From Sulfuricurvum sp. (GTDB taxonomy: Bacteria > Campylobacterota > Campylobacteria > Campylobacterales > Sulfurimonadaceae), in the NCBI RefSeq assembly GCF_028713855.1, contig NZ_JAQTNN010000004.1, forward strand, positions 62,001 to 126,000: a stretch of 64,000 nt of DNA, written 5' to 3'. The notes beneath the pieces were generated by a model. The model was not told the DNA's origin. It was given only the letters and a program-made list of their open reading frames with translations, and did no database searches. Positions 9,397 to 18,664 of this stretch are shown one piece after another (the stretch's first letter is position 1; every line of letters begins with the position of its first letter). Position numbers and translations under genes: made by a program.

Positions 9397-12300
9397 CTAT
9401 TTTGTAACCCGTTTCGGATAGGCAAAAGCTATCACAATAGCCACTACCGCATACGTCCACGGAACGAAATCAGGCACCGGTACCGGATCGCCTTTGGCAT
9501 ATGAGTGCATACCTGCCAGGTAGTAGTTGACTCCGAAATACGTCATCAATACCGAAGTAAATGCCAGTAAAGAGATGACACTGTACACATATTCACTGTA
9601 CGCACCTTTGATAAACCGGACATGGATTACAACGGCGTAAACAAGAATAGTGACCAATGCCCATGTCTCTTTCGGGTCCCATCCCCAGTAGCGTCCCCAG
9701 CTCTCATTCGCCCAAACTCCTCCAAGAAAGTTCCCCACAGTGAGAAGTACCAATCCGAAAATAAGACTCATTTCATTGATCGCATTAAGCTCTTTGATCG
9801 CAAGATTCAAGCGCTGCGCATTATCCGGTTTTTTGAGGATAAAGAGGATAAGTGTAATCATCCCCAGCAATGCCCCCAGACCCAAGAACCCGTAACTCGC
9901 CGTAATCATAGCCACATGGATAGCAAGCCAGTACGATTGAAGTACCGGTACGAGATTGGTCACCTGCGGATCCATCCAGTTTAGATGCGCTACAAAGAGG
10001 ATAAGCCCTGTCATAATCGCCGTGGCCGCCATCGTCATTAAAGATTTACGCGAGAAGATAAATCCGGCTAATACACTCGCCCATCCGATATAAATCATCG
10101 ATTCATATCCATTTGACCACGGAGCATGACCTGCGATATACCAGCGCATAATCAATCCGGCCGTATGCGCCATAAAGAAACCGATAAGAAGTCCGAAAGA
10201 AAGCTTGCGGAGCCATTCGGCACTAAAAGACGGTTTGAGAATTTTAATAAACGATAAAATCAATAAGGTAAAGCCGACTACAAAATAAAGCGGCCATAAT
10301 TGTTCAAAAATATTGGCATGATTATAAAAAATCTCAATCTTGACTTTCGCGTCATTCGGATACACACTCGCACCCACGAAACGTTGATATTTTTCGATTC
10401 GCTCCAATGCTGCATCCGCTTTGGTCCAATCTTGGGTTTTCATCGCTTCATCGATTGAACCGAAATAGCTGATCGCTAACAAACGAACAATTTCAGCTTC
10501 TTTCGGAGGAAAGTTTTGCAATGCATCGATTGTGGCATCCCATTTGTGATTTTTATCATTCGGTATCGGCCACATACGCATCAACGAACCGGTATAGACC
10601 ATATAGGCAACATTCACCCGTTCATCGACTTGCAATAATGCTTTATCAAACTTATCCCGTTTCCCGGGAGCTTTACGATTAGCTTCATCAACCAAAGCAG
10701 ATAACTTATAACCGCTAATCTGATCAGGAGCCTCAAAAAATTGTGAAAATGCCGCTGTTTTAGCATCAGGAGAGAGTCCGATCAGTTTATTGACCTCTTT
10801 GTCTCCCGTACGGATCATTGCAATCTCACGCCACGCATCAGGGCGAAGCATCATCCCTAAAACAACTTGATTGGACGACAATCCCATAAAGGAATTGTTA
10901 CGGTTTAGCTTGGCTAAAATTTCATGAGAAAGGGTATCGATCGGTTTCATACGACCGCCCGCATCCTGAATGATCAGGTGACCGAATTTATCCGCATGAG
11001 TTTTATCAAACGCTTTAGCCGTTTGGATTACCGGATTGTTTTCATCGGATGCCACGGCATTCGTTGTCGAAAATGCCATGATCACCAACGCCAAAGAAGC
11101 TACGACTTTTTGACCATCCATCTTTTTGAGTTTTTCACTCAGTGCATTGAATCGGCTGTTTTTTACAATCAATACCCCAAACATTCCGATCGCAAGCAAC
11201 AAATATCCGATATAGGTTATCAATGTTCCCGGGTCATGGTTAACCGAGAGAACAGTGCCGAGTTCATCCTGATCGAATGACGATTGGAAGAATCGGTATC
11301 CTTGATAATCGAGGATATGATTCATGTAAATACGGAAATCAAATTTTTGCGCCGCAGGATCAATAACACTCACTTCACTCGCATACGATGCAGGGGACAT
11401 TGATCCCGGATAACGTTCCAGTTCAAAATCGCGCAGCTTGATTGCGAAAGGAAGTTTACGTTCAATCGAGCCATACGATGCTTCGATAACCGTATCACCT
11501 AACATGATACGCTTAGGTTCACCGACATCACCCGGAGACCCCAATACAACTTCAGTCGATTTTTTATCACCGCTGACAAAACTAAGGGTTAATGCATCCT
11601 GCGATTGCGCTTGCTGCATCATAGGTCCGCTTTTCCCTTTGGAAGCTTTGGAAACTAACTGCATCGATGCTTTCGGGAAGAAATTACGAAGTACGAATCC
11701 GCTTTGCGCCGTTTGGAAAAGGGTACGCTTCGTCATTTCATGTTTGCCTACCGCCAAAGTGGAACTTTGTTGTGTATCCATACTGAGTGTGTTTAACGTA
11801 GCAGGAGTATCAATATAGGCTTTATCCCCTTCAACCGTGAGGGCAACGACCGGTTTGTCGAATGTTTTATTCGATTCAAAATCGATTACGATATCGTTCG
11901 CTTCAACAAATTCACCTCGTTTAAGAGAGACTTGCTCTGCACCTTGCGCACCGGTAACCATCAGATTAAAGAGTGGGGAGCCTTTGGGATCAGCAACCGC
12001 TTCATAGTGTGCATCTCCCATATACTGATCCAATTTAACGTTGATAGATTCACCCTCGACCGCCAATGTCCGTTCAAAGTGATTTGACGTACGTTTAGAC
12101 AGGTACAAAGGTTCTTTAAACGGATACGATTTCCCGTCTTTGAGAACATTAAAGGAAATATAAGGTTCAGAACTGACCAAAATATCGCTTTGCTCGCTCT
12201 CTCGGATGTGCATTGTCCCCTCATATCCAGCATAACGGGTGACTGCAGCACCCACTAAGATAATCAAGAATGAGGCATGAAACGTAAATACCAATAGTTT

Positions 12301-12522
12301 GGCTTTTCGTGCCATGTTAAAATTGATAATATTCAATACCAAATTGAGAGCCAAAAGACCCAAGAGAATTTCAAACCAACGGGCATTGTAAACATCCGCT
12401 TTAGCAGTCATTGTCCCATAATCGTTTTCGATAAAGGTAGCATAGCCGATCGAAACGGCAAATATGAGCATGAGAGCCGCCATGGTTTTCATGGAACTCA
12501 AAAGTGAGTGAAGTTTATTCAT
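9397..12522 (-). CDS. ccsBA: fused cytochrome c synthetase CcsBA (ResB-ResC type, system II)
   Basis: About 1041 residues, combining CcsB/ResB (N-terminal helices, large periplasmic domain, ending near residue 460) and CcsA/ResC (C-terminal multi-helix part) as in Helicobacter and relatives. The CcsA tryptophan-rich heme-binding motif WGRYWGWDPKETWAL is present near 970, with histidines in the surrounding helices. It transports heme across the inner membrane and ligates it to CxxCH motifs of apocytochromes. Start: ATG at 12520-12522 has AGG at 12530-12532. An upstream start at 12552 would lie before a likely -10 (TATTAT on the minus strand near 12541). A region between the two halves resembles the periplasmic insert of epsilon-type fusions. 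Confidence 0.94.
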   Translation of the reverse strand: MNKLHSLLSSMKTMAALMLIFAVSIGYATFIENDYGTMTAKADVYNARWFEILLGLLALNLVLNIINFNMARKAKLLVFTFHASFLIILVGAAVTRYAGYEGTMHIRESEQSDILVSSEPYISFNVLKDGKSYPFKEPLYLSKRTSNHFERTLAVEGESINVKLDQYMGDAHYEAVADPKGSPLFNLMVTGAQGAEQVSLKRGEFVEANDIVIDFESNKTFDKPVVALTVEGDKAYIDTPATLNTLSMDTQQSSTLAVGKHEMTKRTLFQTAQSGFVLRNFFPKASMQLVSKASKGKSGPMMQQAQSQDALTLSFVSGDKKSTEVVLGSPGDVGEPKRIMLGDTVIEASYGSIERKLPFAIKLRDFELERYPGSMSPASYASEVSVIDPAAQKFDFRIYMNHILDYQGYRFFQSSFDQDELGTVLSVNHDPGTLITYIGYLLLAIGMFGVLIVKNSRFNALSEKLKKMDGQKVVASLALVIMAFSTTNAVASDENNPVIQTAKAFDKTHADKFGHLIIQDAGGRMKPIDTLSHEILAKLNRNNSFMGLSSNQVVLGMMLRPDAWREIAMIRTGDKEVNKLIGLSPDAKTAAFSQFFEAPDQISGYKLSALVDEANRKAPGKRDKFDKALLQVDERVNVAYMVYTGSLMRMWPIPNDKNHKWDATIDALQNFPPKEAEIVRLLAISYFGSIDEAMKTQDWTKADAALERIEKYQRFVGASVYPNDAKVKIEIFYNHANIFEQLWPLYFVVGFTLLILSFIKILKPSFSAEWLRKLSFGLLIGFFMAHTAGLIMRWYIAGHAPWSNGYESMIYIGWASVLAGFIFSRKSLMTMAATAIMTGLILFVAHLNWMDPQVTNLVPVLQSYWLAIHVAMITASYGFLGLGALLGMITLILFILKKPDNAQRLNLAIKELNAINEMSLIFGLVLLTVGNFLGGVWANESWGRYWGWDPKETWALVTILVYAVVIHVRFIKGAYSEYVYSVISLLAFTSVLMTYFGVNYYLAGMHSYAKGDPVPVPDFVPWTYAVVAIVIAFAYPKRVTK

Positions 12523-12597
12523 TGAAAGACCTGTCTGTATAATATGTCGCAATTGTAGTCATAGTTGGGTAAATATTTGTTAATTGAATATGAATAG

Positions 12598-13950
12598 TTA
12601 AACGCCCTCAAGAATCATCGCCTCCGCCACCCGTTTAAAGGCGGCAATATTTGCTCCGTCTACGAAGTTTCGCTCAACTGCGTACTCTTTAGCGGTCAAT
12701 GCAACCCGTTTATAAATCTGACGCATCAGTTCATCGAGTTTACGATCCACTTTGTCAAAATCCCATTTCTCCATCGAAGCGTTTTGAGACATTTCAAACT
12801 CACTCACGGCAACCCCTCCGGCATTGGATGCTTTACCCGGAGCGAACAAAATACCCTCCCTTTGCAGAAGTTCGATTGCTTCGGGTTCAGTCGGCATATT
12901 AGCCCCTTCTACTACTGCGACACATCCATTGTCAAGCAATTGTTGTGCATCAGATACAGTAAGTTCATTTTGTGTTGCACATGGGAAGGCAGCAAAACAC
13001 GGAACTTGCCATACTGCATGAGCATCTTTTGGATAATCTGCTTTTTTTGTATAGATCGCACTTGGAAATTGACGCTTATACTCTTCTAGAGAATGCCTCT
13101 TTCCCTCATCTTTCAAATGCCTTAACAATGCCAAATCGATACCGCGCGAATCATATATCGTTCCATCACTATCACTGCACGTGACAACAATGGCACCCAA
13201 CTGTTGAAGTTTCTCAATCGTATGGATTGCGACATTTCCCGCACCGCTAACCGTGCATACTTTTCCTTCTAGAGATTCTTGTAACTCCTGTGCCAACATT
13301 TCGCGGGCGAAATAAACAACACCGTATCCAGTGGCCTGAGGTCGCATCAATGAACCGCCAAACGCATAGGGCTTACCGCTGAGAACGCCGTCATAATTTC
13401 GGGTAATATGTTTGTATTCTCCAAACAGATAGCCGATTTCTCGGCTCCCTACCCCGATATCACCGGCTGGAACATCGACACGCGCTCCGATGTATTGATG
13501 AAGCCCTCGCATAAAAGCATGGCAAAACTTCATAATCTCAAAATCGCTCTTTCCTTTGGGATCAAAATCGCTCCCCCCTTTGGCTCCGCCGATCGGCAGA
13601 CCCGTCAGAGAATTTTTGAAAATCTGCTCAAATGCTAAAAATTTGAGTACTCCCGTTGTCACACTTGGGTGAAATCGCAACCCCCCTTTATAGGGTCCCA
13701 GAGAATTATTAAACTGGATACGGTAGCCCTTGTTAATATGGACATGATTGTTATCATCGAGCCATTGAACTTTAAACTGGATAATACGATCCGGGGTTAC
13801 GAGACGTTCCAAAATGGCAAACTGTTCATAGCGCGGATCGCTTTTGACGATCGGTTCTAACGAAGTAAATACTTCGCTCACTGCCTGAAAAAATGTATCA
13901 TCATTCACACACTTGGATTTTTCGAGATTAGCTAAGATTTTTTCGATCAA
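12598..13950 (-). CDS. gdhA: NADP-type glutamate dehydrogenase
   Basis: About 450 residues. Catalyses reductive amination of 2-oxoglutarate with ammonium to glutamate. The family signature around the catalytic lysine is clear (LPIGGAKGGSDFDPKGKS), followed by the Rossmann nucleotide domain (VSGAGNVAIHTIEKL). Start: a GTG at 13977 is possible, but TTG at 13948-13950 has AAGGGG six bases upstream and removes the overlap with the preceding gene. The cell therefore has both this route and glutamine synthetase-dependent GOGAT (gltBD at 29916-35748) for ammonium assimilation. Confidence 0.95.
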   Translation of the reverse strand: MIEKILANLEKSKCVNDDTFFQAVSEVFTSLEPIVKSDPRYEQFAILERLVTPDRIIQFKVQWLDDNNHVHINKGYRIQFNNSLGPYKGGLRFHPSVTTGVLKFLAFEQIFKNSLTGLPIGGAKGGSDFDPKGKSDFEIMKFCHAFMRGLHQYIGARVDVPAGDIGVGSREIGYLFGEYKHITRNYDGVLSGKPYAFGGSLMRPQATGYGVVYFAREMLAQELQESLEGKVCTVSGAGNVAIHTIEKLQQLGAIVVTCSDSDGTIYDSRGIDLALLRHLKDEGKRHSLEEYKRQFPSAIYTKKADYPKDAHAVWQVPCFAAFPCATQNELTVSDAQQLLDNGCVAVVEGANMPTEPEAIELLQREGILFAPGKASNAGGVAVSEFEMSQNASMEKWDFDKVDRKLDELMRQIYKRVALTAKEYAVERNFVDGANIAAFKRVAEAMILEGV

Positions 13951-13964
13951 AGAGATCCCCTTTT

Positions 13965-15059
13965 TTAAAGATAACACTCTATTTTATTTTTTAACCGCAT
14001 TGCCAAAGAGAGGTGTGCCTCTTTCAACGCATCATAAATCATTTGTGCTTCAAGTGCATATTTTTTCTTTTTTGCTTCATCCCAATGTGCAGGAACATTC
14101 GAAAGGTTACTAATACGATCTGCTAATTTAACGGATTGAACCGCTTTAGGCTGTTGCAGCAATTTTTTCAGACTCTCTTGCATTTGTTCTTCTTTTGATG
14201 AAAGAGATTTATTTTTGGTCAATGCGGACACCCCATGAGCGACCTGTTCTCCGAATTCCGCTTCAATCTCTTCAAAAAGCGTAGCCGTATCTTCAATCGT
14301 ATCATGAAGAAGCGCGCAGCTAATTGCTAAATCAAGTTCATCACTGTTGAGTTCAGAAGATGCTGCAATAATCTCTGAAGCTACCGAAACAATGTGAGCG
14401 AGATAAGGATAGCCCATCGGTGTTTTTTGCTCCCCGTGAGCACGCGCGGCAAATTCCAATACTTTTTTATACTTTTCGATATCAAATTTCGGTTCAGTTG
14501 CCGTGTCCAAAAATTCTATAATAGTCTGAAAATGGCGTTCGATCCCTTGAAATCCATGATCGCCACCCTCTTCGATAATCATTTGTGCACGAGACAATTT
14601 TTCAACTGCTTCGGTGTAATCAAGTACTTCATCGGCAGTTTGAACCATTAAAAGAGCATTCTCTCCGCTGTATTCCTTCACTTCATGCTTTTTGAGCATT
14701 TCTAAATGGGAAATGTTCCATTCATAGGTACTTTGATCGTAAAAATTGGGAGGAAATCCAAGTGCCCGGCTAAGTGTTTTATAGGGATAAATGGCCGGAT
14801 TAATCAGTACGCACGGAAGATTGTATTTATAAGAGAGGGACATTGCATAATATCCCCCCAAAGAAGAACCGACAAGAGAGACATTCTCTGTCATTTGAAA
14901 ACTTTCTATTAACTCTTCTAACGTTTGAATAGCTAAATCGGGAATTGTTGACAGAGACGGGGCAATAAAATGTATATTTTTGCGTTTACAAAAATCTCTT
15001 AAAGCGACCGCTTTTGATCCATTGCCATGACTTCCGAATCCGTGAATATAGATAATCAT
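13965..15059 (-). CDS. fusion of YqiA-type esterase and MESH1/RelA-type HD hydrolase
   Basis: 364 residues with two complete enzyme modules. Residues 1-185 are an alpha/beta hydrolase of the YqiA (UPF0227) type: IYIHGFGSHGNGSKA near the start, nucleophile Ser66 in GSSLGG, acid Asp143 (ADEVLDY) and His168 (GGDHGF). Residues 195-345 are an HD domain like MESH1 and the SpoT hydrolase: His208, His222, HDTIED at 252-257, and Asp314 in KLADRISNL. That HD family removes pyrophosphate from ppGpp or dephosphorylates NADPH in characterised members. All expected catalytic residues of both domains are visible, so both may be active. The substrate link between them is unknown. Confidence 0.85.
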   Translation of the reverse strand: MIIYIHGFGSHGNGSKAVALRDFCKRKNIHFIAPSLSTIPDLAIQTLEELIESFQMTENVSLVGSSLGGYYAMSLSYKYNLPCVLINPAIYPYKTLSRALGFPPNFYDQSTYEWNISHLEMLKKHEVKEYSGENALLMVQTADEVLDYTEAVEKLSRAQMIIEEGGDHGFQGIERHFQTIIEFLDTATEPKFDIEKYKKVLEFAARAHGEQKTPMGYPYLAHIVSVASEIIAASSELNSDELDLAISCALLHDTIEDTATLFEEIEAEFGEQVAHGVSALTKNKSLSSKEEQMQESLKKLLQQPKAVQSVKLADRISNLSNVPAHWDEAKKKKYALEAQMIYDALKEAHLSLAMRLKNKIECYL

Positions 15060-15075
15060 TTTTAACCCTCTGTTA

Positions 15076-17805
15076 TTATTTTAACTCACCCCAGTGATTA
15101 CCAATATGCATTGAGGTTTTCAGCGGAACGCGGAGTTCTAAAATACTCTCCATCGTCTCGACAAAGCGCGCGGCGTAAACCTCTGCCACATCCTCATCCA
15201 CCTCAAAAATAAGTTCATCGTGGATTTGTAATAACATTCGGGCGCGTAATCCCTCAGCGCGGATCATCGTATCGATCTTGTTCATCGAAAGTTTGATGAG
15301 ATCGGAGGCGGAGCCTTGGAATACGGTGTTAACCGATTCGCGCTCGTATGCCGCTTTGAGCATCGGGGTGGCGGAGGAAAAATCAAAATAACGGCGGCGA
15401 TGTAACAGCGTTTCTACATACCCCATCTCTTTTGCCTGCTCGACAATGCCGCTAAAATACCCTTTGACACTCGGAAAGGTCTCGAAATAACGCTCGATGA
15501 TCTCTTTTGCCTCTTTAGTGGTGATTCCGAGAGTATCGGAGAGCTTTTTTTGCCCCATTCCATATAGTAGACCAAAATTGACCGTCTTAGCGATGTTACG
15601 CTTACGCGGTGCATCCTCGGCACCAAAAAGCGCTATCGCCGTTTGCATGTGAATGTCATGCCCCTCATTAAAGGCGTTGACTAAAACACTATCCTCGCTA
15701 AAATGGGCGAGGAGACGAAGCTCGATTTGCGAATAGTCGATCCCGATCAGTTTTTTCCCCTTCGGTGCAACAAACGCTTCGCGGATACGCATCCCCAGAG
15801 CCGTTTTGACGGGGATATTTTGGAGGTTCGGATTTTTGGAACTGAGCCGACCCGTTGCCGTACCCGTCTGAACAAACGAGGTATAGATGCGGGATGAGGG
15901 ATCATTTTGTGCCAATGCGATCAACGGTTCGATATAGGTCGAATAGAGCTTATGATACTCACGGTATTGGAGCAACATCGTAATAACAGCGTGTTCCTCT
16001 TTAAGCCCTTCTAAAACCTGTTCATCCGTGCTGTATCCGGTTTTGGTTTTCTTACCGTGTGCCAGCCCCAGCGTTTCAAACAGAATTACTCCAAGCTGTT
16101 TAGGTGAATTGAGATTAAATACCGTACCACACGCAGTGTGGATTTGCTCAGTAAGGGTGGCGATCTCTAACGCTACCTCTTTTTTAAAGAGTTCCAATAC
16201 CGACGTATCGACTGCTATCCCCTCTCGCTCCATTCCAAGTAATGTGATAGTAAAAGGAAACTCAACGTTAAATGCTTCATCCAGAGCGTCCTGCCCACCC
16301 TTTAAAAGGAGCTGTTCTCTAAGGACTTCATACAAACGATAAGTGATATAGGCATCTTCTCCGGCGTATTTGCATGCATCTTCGATCGCGACCGAAGCGA
16401 AGTTCTCCCCTTTTTTCACCGTGTCTTTAAAATGGATCATCTCGTGGCTCAAAAGATTTTGAGCCAGATTATCCATAGAAAGTGATCGTGAAGAGTCCGT
16501 AAGCCATGCCATCACCATAGAATCAGCATAAATAGTGAGTCGATCAACCCCTAAAAAACGGGTGACGAAATGAAGATCAAATTTGATATTATGACCTATA
16601 ACACGACGCTCAAAAATAGCGTTTATAGCACTTTTAGCCGCATTATGGGTGACTTGATTCCCTACGCCCAAATAGCTGTGAGCCAACGGCACGTAATAGC
16701 CTGTTTTATCGTCACTGCTGAAACTAAAACCGACCAAATGGTCTTTCGTAGGATCGAGTCCTGTCGTTTCAGTATCAAATGCGACTAATGCATCCTGAGG
16801 AATCGAAGCAATAAGACGCTCCAACGCTTCGTCTGTATCAATCAACAGTGTGCATCCTTCACTGCTCTCACATTTCGGAAGATCAAGGGGTTTAGTTTCT
16901 GCCACGCGCGCAGTTGAAGTACTTTGCGATTCCTCAAACAACGCTTTAGCTTTCAACGTACGAAGAACTGCGTTCATCTCATAATGAACCAAATCATCGT
17001 AAATCGGCAAAAACGGATTCTCAAAGTGCATTGCAAATTCATTGAAATCAAGCGTCTCAAATACATTGTCCCGTAAGCTTACCAGTTCACGTGAGCGAAA
17101 CGCATCATCCCGATACGTTTCCAGTAAACCTTTGATTCGAGGCGGTGTCACCTCACCCAGACGTGCATACATCTCATCGAGCGTCCCGAACTGAGTAAGC
17201 AGTTTCTGAGCTGTTACTTTACCGATCCCTTTAACTCCGGGAACATTATCCGCCGTATCTCCGATAAGAGCTTGATAGTCGATAAACTGTTTGGGATGAA
17301 CGCCGTACTTTTCATCGCAATGGCGCTCGTTCATCACCTTTTTACTTATCGCATCGACGAGGACGACCACATCGTCTTCGATAAGCTGATACAGGTCCTT
17401 ATCGTGTGAAACCACACGGACGATATGTCCCTGAGAACGTGCATGACGAACAACCGACGCGATCATATCGTCGGCTTCGTATCCGCTTTGCATAAGCGAT
17501 TTATACCCCATTTTGTCAATCCACTCAATCGCAATCGGAAGCTGCATAATCAGCTCTTCGGGTGCAGGAGAACGGTTGGCTTTATACTGAGGATCGATCT
17601 CGGAACGGAAACTTGGGCCTTTGGCATCGAGGGCAAAAATCAAATAATCGCTGCTGTGATCTTTATGTAAAGAGGCTATAAAATTGATAAATCCTGTCAA
17701 CAGACCAGTAGGAAAACCCTGTTTATTTTTGAGGGGAGGAAGCGCGTAAAAACTGCGGAAAAAAAATCCGAATGTATCGATTACAGTAACGGTTTGTTGA
17801 GCCAT
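15076..17805 (-). CDS. polA: DNA polymerase I
   Basis: 909 residues in three modules: an N-terminal 5'-3' exonuclease/flap nuclease domain (GIGKVTAQKLL helix-hairpin-helix near 195), a 3'-5' exonuclease domain with its acidic residues apparently intact (FDTETTGLDP, GHNIKFDLHF, YAGEDAYITYRLY), and a family A polymerase domain (IDYSQIELRLLAH motif A, KTVNFGLLYG O-helix, QIHDELIFEV motif C). It fills gaps and removes RNA primers during replication and repair. It begins 9 bases after the HDOD gene ends and uvrA lies just upstream, so repair genes cluster here. Confidence 0.97.
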   Translation of the reverse strand: MAQQTVTVIDTFGFFFRSFYALPPLKNKQGFPTGLLTGFINFIASLHKDHSSDYLIFALDAKGPSFRSEIDPQYKANRSPAPEELIMQLPIAIEWIDKMGYKSLMQSGYEADDMIASVVRHARSQGHIVRVVSHDKDLYQLIEDDVVVLVDAISKKVMNERHCDEKYGVHPKQFIDYQALIGDTADNVPGVKGIGKVTAQKLLTQFGTLDEMYARLGEVTPPRIKGLLETYRDDAFRSRELVSLRDNVFETLDFNEFAMHFENPFLPIYDDLVHYEMNAVLRTLKAKALFEESQSTSTARVAETKPLDLPKCESSEGCTLLIDTDEALERLIASIPQDALVAFDTETTGLDPTKDHLVGFSFSSDDKTGYYVPLAHSYLGVGNQVTHNAAKSAINAIFERRVIGHNIKFDLHFVTRFLGVDRLTIYADSMVMAWLTDSSRSLSMDNLAQNLLSHEMIHFKDTVKKGENFASVAIEDACKYAGEDAYITYRLYEVLREQLLLKGGQDALDEAFNVEFPFTITLLGMEREGIAVDTSVLELFKKEVALEIATLTEQIHTACGTVFNLNSPKQLGVILFETLGLAHGKKTKTGYSTDEQVLEGLKEEHAVITMLLQYREYHKLYSTYIEPLIALAQNDPSSRIYTSFVQTGTATGRLSSKNPNLQNIPVKTALGMRIREAFVAPKGKKLIGIDYSQIELRLLAHFSEDSVLVNAFNEGHDIHMQTAIALFGAEDAPRKRNIAKTVNFGLLYGMGQKKLSDTLGITTKEAKEIIERYFETFPSVKGYFSGIVEQAKEMGYVETLLHRRRYFDFSSATPMLKAAYERESVNTVFQGSASDLIKLSMNKIDTMIRAEGLRARMLLQIHDELIFEVDEDVAEVYAARFVETMESILELRVPLKTSMHIGNHWGELK

Positions 17806-17814
17806 CCTGCGCCT

Positions 17815-18633
17815 TTATATGGCGCGAGTTTTTTCAAGAATCGAATCAATCGCCGCTTGAAGTTTTGTCAAATCATACCCTGCGGCTTCAGCTTTTTTAA
17901 GGCCATACGCAATCCCGTGTTCACCGAAGGGATCATTAATCGGAAGAATCGTTTTAACAATATGAAGTGCAGTTGCAAATTCTTTGATTTCTTCAGGAGC
18001 TTTGTCCGGAGCATCCGAATATTCGATCATCTCTACGAATTCTTTGTCAAAATTCCAGTGGGTAAAAATCGCTGCCGTAACGGTCGCTGTCGTCTCTTCG
18101 ATATACGAACGTTCTACTTGCGAAATATCGATTGCAGAAGTGATATCCGCTTTAAAGTTGGTGGCTAAATCTTCTTGGATAACATCACTGGCAATAATGA
18201 TTTTACCCGTCTCTTGTAAAAATGCAGCAAGAAACAGTTTATCAGCTTTGGCACGGTCGATCTTAGTGTACCACGCGTGCATCAAGGCCGCCTGCATCGA
18301 AGAGATTTCTGCGAAATGATCCGAAGATACCCCATAAGGTTCCATATCGACATTGAGAAGTTTACGAACAGAGTTTCCTAATCCGATCGATCGGGTCATA
18401 CTCATACCGAACAATGAAACGGCCTGCCCTACGTTGTTAATCTCACGTCGGAAACTGTATAAAGGCGAATTAGCCGCTTTGAGTAAGTTGGCAACGATCA
18501 TCGGATCGGTTTCGACCGTTTTGACCAGATCCTGAATCGATGAATTCGGATCGTTACAGACACGCTGCATATCAATAACGGTTTTAGGAAGCGGCGGCAA
18601 AGATTTAATACTGTTTATAATCGAGCTTTTCAT
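17815..18633 (-). CDS. HDOD-domain signalling protein
   Basis: 272 residues that are nearly all an HDOD domain (LPPLPKTVIDMQRVCNDPN; VETDPMIVANLLKAANSPLY; INNVGQAVSLFGMSMTRSIGL). HDOD proteins are non-catalytic relatives of HD phosphohydrolases found in bacterial signalling; most lack biochemical assignment. The gene is 9 bases upstream of polA and 31 bases downstream of uvrA, same strand, so co-transcription is likely. Confidence 0.88.
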   Translation of the reverse strand: MKSSIINSIKSLPPLPKTVIDMQRVCNDPNSSIQDLVKTVETDPMIVANLLKAANSPLYSFRREINNVGQAVSLFGMSMTRSIGLGNSVRKLLNVDMEPYGVSSDHFAEISSMQAALMHAWYTKIDRAKADKLFLAAFLQETGKIIIASDVIQEDLATNFKADITSAIDISQVERSYIEETTATVTAAIFTHWNFDKEFVEMIEYSDAPDKAPEEIKEFATALHIVKTILPINDPFGEHGIAYGLKKAEAAGYDLTKLQAAIDSILEKTRAI

Positions 18634-18664
18634 TAAAATTCCTCTACAAAAGCAATTGAAGTTA

